64,000 nucleotides of DNA from Planotetraspora sp. A-T 1434 (GTDB lineage Bacteria > Actinomycetota > Actinomycetes > Streptosporangiales > Streptosporangiaceae): the NCBI RefSeq assembly GCF_025420585.1, contig NZ_JAOEGB010000006.1:232661-296660 (forward strand). Reading direction: 5' to 3'. Position numbers and translations under genes: made by a program. Of this stretch, positions 1-8,313 are shown one piece after another (within the stretch, counting starts at the first letter, position 1; every line of letters starts with the position of its first letter). Below the pieces are notes generated by a model, which had not been told where the DNA came from, ran no database searches, and worked only from the letters and a program-made list of their open reading frames with translations.

Positions 1-461
1 AGCGACAGCACGAACGCCATCACGGCGAGCCCCGCGTTCAGCCGCCGCGCCGGGTTGCCCAGCCGCAGCACGGCCGGCGGGCGCGGGGGCGGCGGCGGAC
101 CCGGAGGACGCGCGCCGGCGGGCCCGCTCCCACGCGGCCGGCCAGCCGGAGGCGTACGGCCGGGCGTAGGCGTACGGCCGGGGGGAGGCGTACGGCCGGG
201 CGGGACGGAGTCGGGGCGCGGGCGGCGGCGTGGCTCATCCGCCGCCGGCGGCCTGCCGCCGTCCGCGTTCCCGCTCCTCGCGGGCCGCTCGGGACGTGGC
301 GGGCCGGCGGGGCGGGCGGGCTTGCCCTGCGACCCGGGCGATCCGGGGGATCCCGGGGATCCCGGCGATCCCGGTGCCCTCCTGCCGCCGCCCGGCCCCT
401 GACCGCCTCGCCCATTGGGACCGCCGCGGCCGGGGCCCGGGCTCCGGCCGCTCTCTCTCAC
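1..461 (-). CDS. ftsI: FtsI/PBP3, division transpeptidase (N-terminal part only)
   Basis: This is the start of the septal class B penicillin-binding protein; the rest lies beyond the left edge. GTG at 461 overlaps the ftsL stop as GTGA. The frame gives about 134 cytoplasmic residues rich in Pro, Gly and Arg, then RRLNAGLAVMAFVLSL from about residue 139, the basic patch and membrane anchor usual before the FtsI ectodomain. The extension holds collagen-like Gly-X-Y triplets (residues 31-48, four GSP units) and a repeated GRTP motif (about residues 89-108). No catalytic motif is visible because the window ends. Identity rests on the anchor sequence and position after ftsL, so it is strong for family but not directly proven by the transpeptidase domain. 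Confidence 0.85.
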   Translation of the reverse strand, partial: MRESGRSPGPGRGGPNGRGGQGPGGGRRAPGSPGSPGSPGSPGSQGKPARPAGPPRPERPARSGNADGGRPPAADEPRRRPRPDSVPPGRTPPPGRTPTPGRTPPAGRPRGSGPAGARPPGPPPPPRPPAVLRLGNPARRLNAGLAVMAFVLS

Positions 462-985
462 CGGTCCGTGCCCTCCTCCTGAGGCTCACCCGCGCTCGCG
501 GCGGTGGCGGCGGTGCTGGACTGGCCGGGGTCGATGAACTGCGGCGACGACCTGTCCTCCCGGAGGCCGTATCTCCTGGCCGCCTCCTCGACAGCGTTCG
601 GCTGGTCCCACACCCGAAGCCGGCCCTCCAGGTCCGCGGCCTGCTCGCGGAGCTGATCGGTGCTCGACCGGAGGTCGCTCACCTTGAAGGAGTCCTGCGC
701 GAGCACCGTGTTCAGGAGGAGCAGGGTCACCAGGCCGCCGGACATCAGCCCGACGACGAGCAGCACGAAGGGAGCCCTCGGCGGCCGCCGGAGGGCCTGC
801 CGCACCGACCCGCCGCGCGACCTCAGCCGTACGGAGGCGTCCGGAGCGACGGTCTCCTTGGCTCGTGCGGGCGCGGTCGCCGTGCCCGGGACGCGGCCCC
901 GCGGCGCACGGGCGGGCGGACGGCCGGGCGCGGCGGGAGCCCGCCGGGTCGTCGTCGTCCTGGTCTCCTGCTCTGTCGTCCTCAT
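458..985 (-). CDS. ftsL: FtsL-like septum protein, single-pass membrane
   Basis: A 175-residue bitopic division protein expected to join FtsQ/FtsB and FtsI at the septum. Residues 1-70 are basic and disordered, 71-96 form one hydrophobic membrane helix ([14 protein letters not shown] onward), and 97-125 look like a short coiled coil ([17 protein letters not shown]), the standard FtsL/DivIC plan. ATG at 985 overlaps the rsmH stop as ATGA, and its own stop overlaps the ftsI GTG, so the three are probably translationally coupled. FtsL is poorly conserved in sequence, so the name rests on size, topology and position between rsmH and ftsI. Confidence 0.85.
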   Translation of the reverse strand: MRTTEQETRTTTTRRAPAAPGRPPARAPRGRVPGTATAPARAKETVAPDASVRLRSRGGSVRQALRRPPRAPFVLLVVGLMSGGLVTLLLLNTVLAQDSFKVSDLRSSTDQLREQAADLEGRLRVWDQPNAVEEAARRYGLREDRSSPQFIDPGQSSTAATAASAGEPQEEGTDR

Positions 986-1947
986 CCCTGGCGGATCCTC
1001 TCTGCCGCCCGCAAACGGGCCGAGGCCGCCCGCGGGTTGCGGGCCACCTCGTCTTCGTCCGGGAGCTCGGCTCCCCTCGTCAGTAGGCGGAACCGGGGCT
1101 GGTGAGCCTCTAGCGGGACGGGGAGGCCGGGGGGGCTGGTGTCCCTGGTTCGCGCCGCGAGGACCTGCTTGGTGAGCCGGTCCTCCAAAGAGTGGTAGGC
1201 GAGCACGACCACTCGCCCGCCGAGCGTCAGCGCGTCGAGGGCCGCGGGCAGCGCGCGCTCCAGCGCGGTCAGCTCCTCGTTCACCTCGATGCGCAACGCT
1301 TGGAACGTTCTCTTGGCGGGGTTGCCCCCGGTTCGCCTCGTCGCGGCGGGGATGGCCGCCCGCACGAGATCGGCAAGCCGTTTGGTGCTGGTGATGGGGT
1401 CTTTGACGCGTTCTTTGGCGATGAGGTTCGCCACGCGTGCCGCGAACCGCTCTTCGCCGTAGTCTCGCAGGATGCGGGTCAGCTCCGCGACGGAATATGT
1501 GTTCACCACGCGCTCGGCGGTGAGCTCCTGCTCGCGGTCCATCCGCATGTCGAGGGGGGCGTCGTAGGAGTACGCGAAGCCGCGCTCCGCCTCGTCGAGC
1601 TGAGGGGAGGAGACGCCGAGGTCGAAGAGCGCGCCGTTGACGCGCGACCGCCCGATGTCCGCCAGGACATCGGGAAGCTCGTCGGAGACGGCCCGCACGA
1701 TCGTGACCCGCTCCGCGTAGGGCGCGAGCCGTTCGGTGGACCGCTTGATGGCGGTGGGGTCGCGGTCGATGCCGACGAGATGCAGCGACGGATGGGCGGC
1801 GAGAAGCGCCTCGGCGTGCCCGCCGAGGCCGAGGTTGGCGTCGACGACGACCGGATCCGGCCCGGCCAGCGCGGGACCGAGCAACTCCAGCACGCGATCG
1901 AGCATGACCGGAACGTGACCGCCCGGTTGCCCCAGGTCTTGCGACAA
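982..1947 (-). CDS. rsmH: 16S rRNA (cytosine-1402-N4)-methyltransferase RsmH
   Basis: A 321-residue SAM-dependent enzyme that N4-methylates C1402 in the 16S rRNA decoding centre. The start [15 protein letters not shown] is the family N-terminus. The SAM-binding motif [15 protein letters not shown] lies at about residues 33-47, [10 protein letters not shown] in the middle, and HSLEDR near the C-terminus, all typical of RsmH/MraW. Length matches the family (about 310-330). It is the second gene of the mraZ-led dcw operon; 226 bp separate it from mraZ and it overlaps ftsL by 4 bp. Confidence 0.97.
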   Translation of the reverse strand: MSQDLGQPGGHVPVMLDRVLELLGPALAGPDPVVVDANLGLGGHAEALLAAHPSLHLVGIDRDPTAIKRSTERLAPYAERVTIVRAVSDELPDVLADIGRSRVNGALFDLGVSSPQLDEAERGFAYSYDAPLDMRMDREQELTAERVVNTYSVAELTRILRDYGEERFAARVANLIAKERVKDPITSTKRLADLVRAAIPAATRRTGGNPAKRTFQALRIEVNEELTALERALPAALDALTLGGRVVVLAYHSLEDRLTKQVLAARTRDTSPPGLPVPLEAHQPRFRLLTRGAELPDEDEVARNPRAASARLRAAERIRQG

Positions 1948-2032
1948 CGCTTTCCAACCCCCAACTGGCCGCTTCGAAGCTCGCGGATGCGCGGCTGCCG
2001 CCGGTGATTACCCTACGGATCCCCACCCATGC

Positions 2033-2051
2033 CGGCCTCTTCGGGAGGCCG
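2033..2051 (-). terminator. Hairpin between mraZ and rsmH
   Basis: Perfect 7-bp stem CGGCCTC/GAGGCCG with a five-base TTCGG loop inside the 226-bp mraZ-rsmH gap. No T-tract follows on either strand, so it may be an RNA-processing or attenuating hairpin rather than a true terminator. The rest of the gap shows nothing recognisable. Confidence 0.3.
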
Positions 2052-2173
2052 ACCCGTCCGGCCAGGTCCCCATCCGCGTCGCCTGCCGCGGCATCTGACA
2101 CCGGGGAAGGTGCATCAGCTGCCGCATGGGAGCGGGTGGAGACCTCGCCGAACGTCACCGACGGGTCGATCGA

Positions 2174-2614
2174 TCACAGGATTCCTGGCAGCACCTCCTC
2201 CGACAGATCGGAGAACGCCTGCTCCTGGGCGGCCAGGTAGGTGTCCCATGCCTGGGCGTCCCAGATCTCCAGCCGGGTGTTGGCCCCGATGACCACGCAG
2301 TCACGTTCCAGCCCCGCGTACTGCCTGAGGCTCGGGGGAATCGTGATGCGCCCCTGCTTGTCCGGCGTCTCGTCGGACGCGCTGGCGAAGAAGACGCGGC
2401 TGTAATCGCGGACCGCCTTGGCGGTCACCGGCGCCGTGCGCAGGGCCTCGGTAATGCGCTGGAACTCCTCTACGGGGAAGACGTAGAGGCAGCGCTCCTG
2501 GCCTTTGGTGATCACAAGACCCTCCGCCAGCTCCTCGCGATACTTCGCCGGCAGGAACAGCCGTCCTTTGTCATCAAGGCGCGGCTGGTGGGTGCCGAGG
2601 AACACCGGACCCAC
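2174..2614 (-). CDS. mraZ: MraZ, DNA-binding regulator of the division cluster
   Basis: A 146-residue protein with two SpoVT/AbrB-like repeats, each carrying the MraZ D-x-x-GR signature: [14 protein letters not shown] near residues 14-27 and [15 protein letters not shown] near 84-98. MraZ forms ring oligomers that bind direct repeats in its own promoter and usually repress the dcw operon. It is the first gene of the minus-strand division cluster. Four 10-bp-phased GTGG boxes overlie a plausible promoter just upstream (2658-2698), which fits autoregulation. Length and start ([18 protein letters not shown]) match actinobacterial orthologues. Confidence 0.97.
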   Translation of the reverse strand: MGPVFLGTHQPRLDDKGRLFLPAKYREELAEGLVITKGQERCLYVFPVEEFQRITEALRTAPVTAKAVRDYSRVFFASASDETPDKQGRITIPPSLRQYAGLERDCVVIGANTRLEIWDAQAWDTYLAAQEQAFSDLSEEVLPGIL

Positions 2615-2657
2615 CTCCCGTGCCTTGCGGAGCGCTCAGCGCTGTAGCCCCTGCCCT

Positions 2658-2698
2658 CCACTGCGCACCACCATACTCCACTTCTCCCCACCGTCAAC
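2658..2698 (-). promoter_or_regulatory. mraZ promoter with four phased GTGG (MraZ) boxes
   Basis: Reading the minus strand, TTGACG (2697-2692) is followed after 16 bp by TATGGT (2675-2670), a plausible housekeeping promoter 56-80 bp before the mraZ start. Over it lie four GTGG boxes whose plus-strand complements (CCAC) begin at 2688, 2678, 2668 and 2658, exactly 10 bp apart. MraZ is known to bind short G-rich direct repeats with helical phasing, so this is very probably its operator; repression by blocking RNA polymerase is inferred. Confidence 0.75.
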
Positions 2699-2753
2699 TG
2701 ATCCGAACCGTGTCGGCATCGATTTTTCGCGGCGTTTCCGCAGGTCAGCGATG

Positions 2754-2767
2754 GTGGAGTGAAGTGG
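2754..2767 (+). promoter_or_regulatory. Two further 10-bp-phased GTGG boxes, opposite orientation
   Basis: GTGGAGTGAA followed by GTGGAG on the plus strand puts GTGG at 2754 and 2764, again 10 bp apart but oriented toward the divergent moxR operon. The boxes match the mraZ operator units. The rest of the 396-bp intergenic region holds a 9-bp inverted repeat CTCCCCCGC/GCGGGGGAG (2784-2792 and 2816-2824) and no gene. Confidence 0.45.
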
Positions 2768-3010
2768 AGCGTCCTGGCGGCCCCTCCCCCGCCCTTGGGC
2801 GTGTCGGAGAAAAGCGCGGGGGAGTTTGTCACGGGATTCGGACGAACGCGCTACCTGACTGGGAACACATCTGACAACACTGTGGGCAGTTCGCCTGCCG
2901 ATTTCTGGACATAGTCGCCCGGGAACCCCAGGAGTCATAGGGTCGGCACACAGAATGGAAAAGCAACGTTTAACGCCCCATTCTCGGGGACGCACCCTCA
3001 TGGAGGCCTG

Positions 3011-3991
3011 GTGGCAGCAACCCCCGACGTCACCGATGCTGGAAGCCGGCTCGAAGAGCTGGTGGAAACCGCCCACCGGATCCGCCGCGCGATCGAGTCC
3101 GTGATCGAGGGCAAGAGTGACGTGGTCCGCCTCACCCTCACCGTTCTTCTGGCGGAAGGCCACCTCCTCATCGAGGACGTGCCCGGGGTCGGCAAGACGA
3201 TGCTGGCCAAGGCGTTGGCGCGCTCCATCGACTGCCCGGTCAGGCGCGTGCAGTTCACCCCCGACCTGCTGCCGAGCGACATCACCGGAGTCAGCGCGTA
3301 CAACCAGCAGACCAGGGAGTTCGAGTTCAAGCCGGGGCCGGTCTTCGCGAACATCGTCGTCGGCGACGAGATCAACAGGGCATCGCCCAAGACGCAGTCC
3401 GCGCTTCTGGAGTGCATGGAGGAGCACCAGGTCACGGTCGACGGCGTGACGTATCAACTGGAGTCGCCCTTCATGGTGATCGCGACCCAGAACCCGATCG
3501 AGATGGAGGGGACCTATCCCCTGCCGGAGGCGCAGCGCGACCGGTTCACCGCGAAGATCGCGATGGGCTACCCCGAGCCGGCCGCCGAGCTGGAGATGCT
3601 CGACGTCCACGGCGCCTCCCAGCCGCTGGACAAGCTGGAGCCGGTGGCCACCACGGCCGAGGTCCACGCGCTGATCCAGGCGGTCCGCGCCGTCTACGTC
3701 TCCCAGCCGGTGAAGAGGTACGCGATCGACATGGTGGCCGCGACGCGCCACTCCTCCGACCTGCGGCTCGGCGCGTCCCCGCGCGCCACCCTGCACCTGG
3801 TCAGGAGCGCCAGGGCGCACGCCGCGCTCTCGGGCCGCGACTACGTCATCCCCGACGACCTGCAGGACCTGGCCGTCCCGGTCCTCTCGCACCGGCTGCT
3901 GCCGAGCATGGAGGCCCAGGGCCAGCGCCGGCACCCGGAGCAGGTGGTCGCCGAGCTCGTCCGCCGCATCCCGGTGCCGGACGCGAAGTGA
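3011..3991 (+). CDS. MoxR-family AAA+ ATPase
   Basis: A 326-residue AAA+ ATPase of the MoxR group, chaperone-like proteins that act with DUF58/VWA partners. Walker A is DVPGVGKT (about residues 56-63), Walker B VVGDEIN (116-122), followed by ASPKTQSALLECMEE and the sensor segment ATQNPIEMEGTYPLPEAQRDRF, all diagnostic of MoxR. GTG at 3011 is chosen because GGAGG sits at 3002-3006; an ATG at 3000 is out of frame. The DUF58 gene follows after 31 bp and the transglutaminase gene after that, a common actinobacterial trio thought to act at the envelope. Substrate unknown. Confidence 0.93.
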   Translation: MAATPDVTDAGSRLEELVETAHRIRRAIESVIEGKSDVVRLTLTVLLAEGHLLIEDVPGVGKTMLAKALARSIDCPVRRVQFTPDLLPSDITGVSAYNQQTREFEFKPGPVFANIVVGDEINRASPKTQSALLECMEEHQVTVDGVTYQLESPFMVIATQNPIEMEGTYPLPEAQRDRFTAKIAMGYPEPAAELEMLDVHGASQPLDKLEPVATTAEVHALIQAVRAVYVSQPVKRYAIDMVAATRHSSDLRLGASPRATLHLVRSARAHAALSGRDYVIPDDLQDLAVPVLSHRLLPSMEAQGQRRHPEQVVAELVRRIPVPDAK

Positions 3992-4022
3992 CGCGCCGGC
4001 TGACGCGCAGGAGGGAGGTCCG

Positions 4023-5285
4023 ATGACGGGGTTGAAGGCCCTCACCTCCCGGGGGCGCTCGTTCCTCGCGTCGGGCGTCGCGGCGCTCCTGTGCGCCCTG
4101 TTCCTGGGGGAGCACGACCTGCTGCGGGTGGCGGTCCTGATCATCGCCATGCCGCTGCTCGCGTCGATGGTCGTGGCGCGGACCCGATACCGGCTGACCT
4201 GCGCCCGGCGGCTCGACCCCGCCCGGGTGGAGGTCGGCGCCGACAGCACCGTCACGCTGCGGCTGGAGAACTTGACCCGCCTCCCGACCGGCCTGCTGCT
4301 GGTCGAGGACACCCTGCAGTACGCCCTGGGGACCCGGCCGCGCTTCGTCCTCGACAGGGTGGAGTCGCGGGGCATCCGGGAGATCGACTACAAGGTCCGC
4401 TCCGACTTGCGGGGACGCTTCCCGATCGGGCCGCTCTCGGTGCGGATCACCGACCCGTTCGGGATGGTCGAGCTGGCCAGGTCGTTCACGATCACCGACA
4501 CGCTGGTGGTGACCCCCGAGGTCGTGCCGCTGCCTGCCGTACGGCTGTCGGGCGAGTGGACCGGCGGGGGCGACAGCCGTACGAGATCGGTGGCGGCGGC
4601 GGGCGACGACGACGTGGCTCCGCGCGAGTACCGCCAGGGCGACGACCTGCGGAGGGTCCACTGGCGGTCCACCGCGCGGCACGGCGAGCTGATGGTCAGG
4701 CGCGAGGAGCAGCAGTGGCAGAGCCGGGGCGCGCTCCTGCTCGACACCCGCAGGCACGCCCACCGGGGCGAGGGCCCGCGGTCGTCCTTCGAGGTCGCGG
4801 TCTCCGCGGCGGCGTCGATCGGGGTGCACCTGTCCCGCGAGGGCCTCGGCCTGCGCCTGGTCACCGACCAAGGTGCGCGGCAACTACCCGGCGATCTCAG
4901 AAGCCGGCATGAGATCGCGGACTACAGCATGGGCCAGTCCTGGTCGCTGCTCGACACGCTCTCCGTCGTACGGCCGAGCACGGCGCGGTCGCTGGAGCAC
5001 GGGATCACGGCGCTCCGCCAGGGCGGCGGCGACGGCCTGATCGTCGCCGTGCTCGGCTCGATCGACGGCGAGGAGGCGCGGGCGCTGGCCAGGCTGCGGC
5101 ATCCGGGCGTCACCGGGGTCGCGGTCGTGCTGGATGTGGCGACGTGGGACCAGTTCCCCGACGAGGACGCGGAGGCGGCGCGGGCGGCGCTGGCCGGAGC
5201 GGGCTGGCGCGTGCTGACGCTCCCGGCGGGCGCCTCCCTCGCGACCGTCTGGCCGCAGGCGGCCTATAAGAGGAGTGCGGCATGA
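4023..5285 (+). CDS. DUF58 family protein
   Basis: A 420-residue protein with two hydrophobic segments near the N-terminus (about residues 14-45) and a C-terminal DUF58 region. The hallmark YRQGDDLRRVHWRSTARHGE lies at about residues 203-222 and is followed by MVRREEQQ. DUF58 proteins are fused or linked to VWA-like folds and pair with MoxR ATPases. A strong ribosome site (GGAGGGAGGT) precedes ATG 4023. Its stop overlaps the next ATG as ATGA (5282-5285), so translation is coupled to the transglutaminase gene. Molecular function is unknown. Confidence 0.92.
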   Translation: MTGLKALTSRGRSFLASGVAALLCALFLGEHDLLRVAVLIIAMPLLASMVVARTRYRLTCARRLDPARVEVGADSTVTLRLENLTRLPTGLLLVEDTLQYALGTRPRFVLDRVESRGIREIDYKVRSDLRGRFPIGPLSVRITDPFGMVELARSFTITDTLVVTPEVVPLPAVRLSGEWTGGGDSRTRSVAAAGDDDVAPREYRQGDDLRRVHWRSTARHGELMVRREEQQWQSRGALLLDTRRHAHRGEGPRSSFEVAVSAAASIGVHLSREGLGLRLVTDQGARQLPGDLRSRHEIADYSMGQSWSLLDTLSVVRPSTARSLEHGITALRQGGGDGLIVAVLGSIDGEEARALARLRHPGVTGVAVVLDVATWDQFPDEDAEAARAALAGAGWRVLTLPAGASLATVWPQAAYKRSAA

Positions 5286-7771
5286 AACTGCCGGTGGCGG
5301 CGGGACTGGCCACGGCGGCGGTCTCGATCACGCTCTACCCGCTGTTCAACGGGGGCGCCTGGTTCTGGGCGAGCCTGGGCGTGGTCCTCGTGACGACGGC
5401 GGTGGGAGTCGTGGCCTCGCGGCTGGCCACTCCCCGATGGCTTGCGCCGCTCGCGATGCTCGTCGCCCAGGGCCTGTACCTGACGGCCGGCTTCGCCCGG
5501 CAGGAGGCGTGGCTGAGCGTGATCCCGACGAAGGACTCGGTCCTCCGTCTGGGCGAGCTGATCGCCTCCGGCTACGACGACATCCAGCGGTTCGCGGCCC
5601 CTGTCCCGTCCAATCCCGGCATCTCCCTGCTGACCGGGGGCGGCGTTGGGCTGATCGCCGTCCTGGTCGACCTCTTCGCGGTACGGCTCCGCCGGGCGGC
5701 GCTGGCCGGGCTGCCGCTGCTGGCGCTGTTCACCGTGCCCGCCGCCGTGATCACCGACCCGATCGGGTGGCCCGCTTTCGTGATCGCGGCGCTGGGATAC
5801 GTCGGGCTGCTGGTGGCCGACGGGCGGGAGCGGCTCAGCCACTGGGGCCGGGCCGTGCTGGTGCGGCGGTCCAGGGTCGGCGGCACGGGCACGGCGCCCG
5901 ACACCGGGCGGCTGGCGCTCTCGGGCAAGCGGATCGGCGTTACCGCGATCGCGCTCGCCATCCTGCTGCCCGCGCTGCTCCCGACACTGGCGCCGAACCC
6001 CCTGTTCGGGTTCGGGGTGGGCAACGGCCTCGGCCCGGGCGGCAACAACATCGGCATCCCGGACGCGATCGCCAAGCTCGGCGGGCAGCTCAACCAGCAG
6101 CGCAACGCGACGGTGCTGACCTATACGAGCAGCGACGACCAGCCCCGTTACCTGCGGATCTACTCGCTCGATCTCTTCGACGGCAGGAAATGGACGCCCA
6201 GCGCGCTGCGGGGACGCCCCGAGGACCGGGTTTCGGCTGGGCCGCTGCCCCCGGCGCCGGGCCTCGGCCCCGGGGTCGCGGTGAAGCGGGCCGAGACCCG
6301 GATCACGATCAGCGAGGACATCGACCAGCTCAGGTTCCTGCCGCTGCCCTATCCGGCGACTCAGGTGGACGCCGACGGCGACTGGCGGGCCGACCGGGCC
6401 ACCCTGATGGTCTTCTCGACCCGCGACGAGGCGGCGGGGCTGGAGTATCGCGTGGCGACCGGCGAGCCGCAGCCCACCGTGGCGCAGCTCGACGCGGCCG
6501 TTTCCCCGCCGGGCAGCGGCCGTTTCCTGGACCTTCCGCCCGGCCTCGACGGCCAGGTCCGCGCCATGGCGGTCCGGGTCACGAGAGGGGCGGCCACGCC
6601 GTACCAGAAGGCCGTGAAGCTCCAGGAGTGGTTCACCCACAGCGGCAAGTTCACCTACAGCCTGCGGACGACCGGGTCGGGCGGCGACGCGCTGTCGCGG
6701 TTCGTCCTGACCGGCCGCTCGGGCTACTGCGAGCAGTTCGCGAGCGCGATGGCGGTCATGGCGCGGATGCTCGGCATCCCCGCCCGGGTGTCGATCGGCT
6801 ACACCGGCGGCACGAAGATCGGCAAGTCGTGGGTCGTGCGGACCCACGACGCCCACGCGTGGCCCGAGCTGTACTTCGCGGGTGTTGGGTGGCTGCGGTT
6901 CGAGCCCACGCCCACGGGAGGCGCCGGCCAGGGCACGGCCCAGGTGCCGCCGTACACCGTCCCCGTGACGCCGACGGCGAACCCCACGACGGGCTCGTCC
7001 GCCGGTCCGTCGTCCGGCGCGGGCGACACGAGTGACCACCCGGGCGGCCCGGCGAGGCGGAACCCCCGCCAGCTCGACCGCGACTTCGGCGGCGTGCCGG
7101 TGATCCCGGACCCCGGCCTGCCCGTGGCGGCCAAGGGCGGCATCGGTGCCGGCACCCTCCTCCTGCTCGCCCTCATCCCCGCCCTCCTCCGGCTGCTCTT
7201 CTGGTACGGCCGGCGCCGGGTTCTCGCCCGGGTGACGGCGGCCCGGCCTGCGACGGTTCGCGTTCCGGCCCCGCGGGCGCCGGAAACCTCCGGGGAGCTT
7301 CCCCGCGACGTGACGGTGCGGGCGATCCCCAGGGATCCCTCGGCGTACGCGGCTCGCGCCGTCGAGGCGGCCTGGGCGGAGCTGTGCGACACGCTCACCG
7401 ACTTCGGGATGCCCCGGAACCCGAGCGAGAGCCCTCGGGCGGTCGCCCGGAGGCTGACGGAGCAGTACGAGTTGGACGCGGAGGCCGCCGCGTCGATCCG
7501 CACGATCGCCTCGGCGGAGGAGCGGCTGCGGTACGCCCCCACGCCGCTCGACGCGGGACCCGTGGCCGCGGACGTCAGGCGAGTGAGGCGGGCGCTGGCG
7601 GCCACGGTGTCGAAAAGGCGGCGGGTGGGGGCGGCTCTGGCGCCGAGGTCGACGCTGCTGCGCCTACGAGCGCTGGGTGAGAAGGCGTTGGACGGTTTCG
7701 ACCGGTTGGAGAACATCCGGGTGCGGACGGCGCGGCGAGACGATCACGTGAGGGAACTGACGAGGAGGTAG
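5282..7771 (+). CDS. TgpA-like membrane transglutaminase (DUF3488/transglutaminase/DUF4129)
   Basis: An 829-residue membrane protein. The first 230 or so residues contain several membrane helices (DUF3488/TgpA_N). The extracytoplasmic part has a papain-like transglutaminase core: SGYCEQFASAMAVMARMLGIP with the catalytic Cys near residue 482 and HDAHAWPELYF with His near 524, then WLRFEPTP, where Glu replaces the more common Asp. A Pro/Thr/Ser-rich linker, one more membrane segment (about 620-642) and a C-terminal DUF4129-like region follow. It is coupled to the DUF58 gene. A role in cell-envelope protein or peptide modification is inferred from family and from adjacency to the division cluster. 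Confidence 0.92.
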   Translation: MKLPVAAGLATAAVSITLYPLFNGGAWFWASLGVVLVTTAVGVVASRLATPRWLAPLAMLVAQGLYLTAGFARQEAWLSVIPTKDSVLRLGELIASGYDDIQRFAAPVPSNPGISLLTGGGVGLIAVLVDLFAVRLRRAALAGLPLLALFTVPAAVITDPIGWPAFVIAALGYVGLLVADGRERLSHWGRAVLVRRSRVGGTGTAPDTGRLALSGKRIGVTAIALAILLPALLPTLAPNPLFGFGVGNGLGPGGNNIGIPDAIAKLGGQLNQQRNATVLTYTSSDDQPRYLRIYSLDLFDGRKWTPSALRGRPEDRVSAGPLPPAPGLGPGVAVKRAETRITISEDIDQLRFLPLPYPATQVDADGDWRADRATLMVFSTRDEAAGLEYRVATGEPQPTVAQLDAAVSPPGSGRFLDLPPGLDGQVRAMAVRVTRGAATPYQKAVKLQEWFTHSGKFTYSLRTTGSGGDALSRFVLTGRSGYCEQFASAMAVMARMLGIPARVSIGYTGGTKIGKSWVVRTHDAHAWPELYFAGVGWLRFEPTPTGGAGQGTAQVPPYTVPVTPTANPTTGSSAGPSSGAGDTSDHPGGPARRNPRQLDRDFGGVPVIPDPGLPVAAKGGIGAGTLLLLALIPALLRLLFWYGRRRVLARVTAARPATVRVPAPRAPETSGELPRDVTVRAIPRDPSAYAARAVEAAWAELCDTLTDFGMPRNPSESPRAVARRLTEQYELDAEAAASIRTIASAEERLRYAPTPLDAGPVAADVRRVRRALAATVSKRRRVGAALAPRSTLLRLRALGEKALDGFDRLENIRVRTARRDDHVRELTRR

Positions 7772-7782
7772 TGGTGGGGCGC

Positions 7783-8166
7783 TCAGCGCTCGTCGTGACG
7801 ACGGCGCCAGCGCTCCTCCATCCGCTCCATGAAGCCCTGGCGCTGGGGACGGCGGCCGCGCGGCCGGCCCGGCGCCGCCGAGCTCTCACCGCCGAACCCG
7901 TTCATGCGCTTCCAGCTGGACAGGCCCCACAGGCAGGTGGCCAGCATGACCACGAAGCCGGCGACACCGATGATCGGATTGGCGATGACGCCGACCATCA
8001 GCATGACGACGCCGAGCGTGAAGCCGATCGAGGCCTTCACCAGGCGGCGCTTGTAGTGGTTTCGGGGATCACTGATGCGGACTGTATTGGCCCACTTCGG
8101 GTCCTCGGCGTAGAGGGCCTGCTCGATCTGGTCGAGCAAGCGCTGCTCGTGCTCAGACAGCGGCAC
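7783..8166 (-). CDS. DUF3040 membrane protein
   Basis: A 127-residue protein of the actinobacterial DUF3040 family, recognised by PLSEHEQRLLDQIEQALYAEDPKWA at the N-terminus, followed by a basic stretch and two membrane helices, then an Arg-rich tail (RRPQRQGFMERMEERWRRR). GTG at 8166 is chosen because GGGAGG lies 4 bases upstream and the family starts at this point; an in-frame ATG at 8190 would add eight residues without a better ribosome site. It faces the TgpA gene tail to tail with 11 bp between. Function unknown. Confidence 0.9.
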   Translation of the reverse strand: MPLSEHEQRLLDQIEQALYAEDPKWANTVRISDPRNHYKRRLVKASIGFTLGVVMLMVGVIANPIIGVAGFVVMLATCLWGLSSWKRMNGFGGESSAAPGRPRGRRPQRQGFMERMEERWRRRHDER

Positions 8167-8313
8167 GGCGCCTCCCAAGGACGGCCCCATTCAGGGGAAG
8201 ACGGCAACGGACGACACGCGGTGTCCGGACCTCGCGGTCGGTTATCCCCAGAATACGAGGCTGTAGACGTAGGCGAAAGAAAACGTCCAACGCGGTCCAA
8301 ACCGGAGGCGAAG

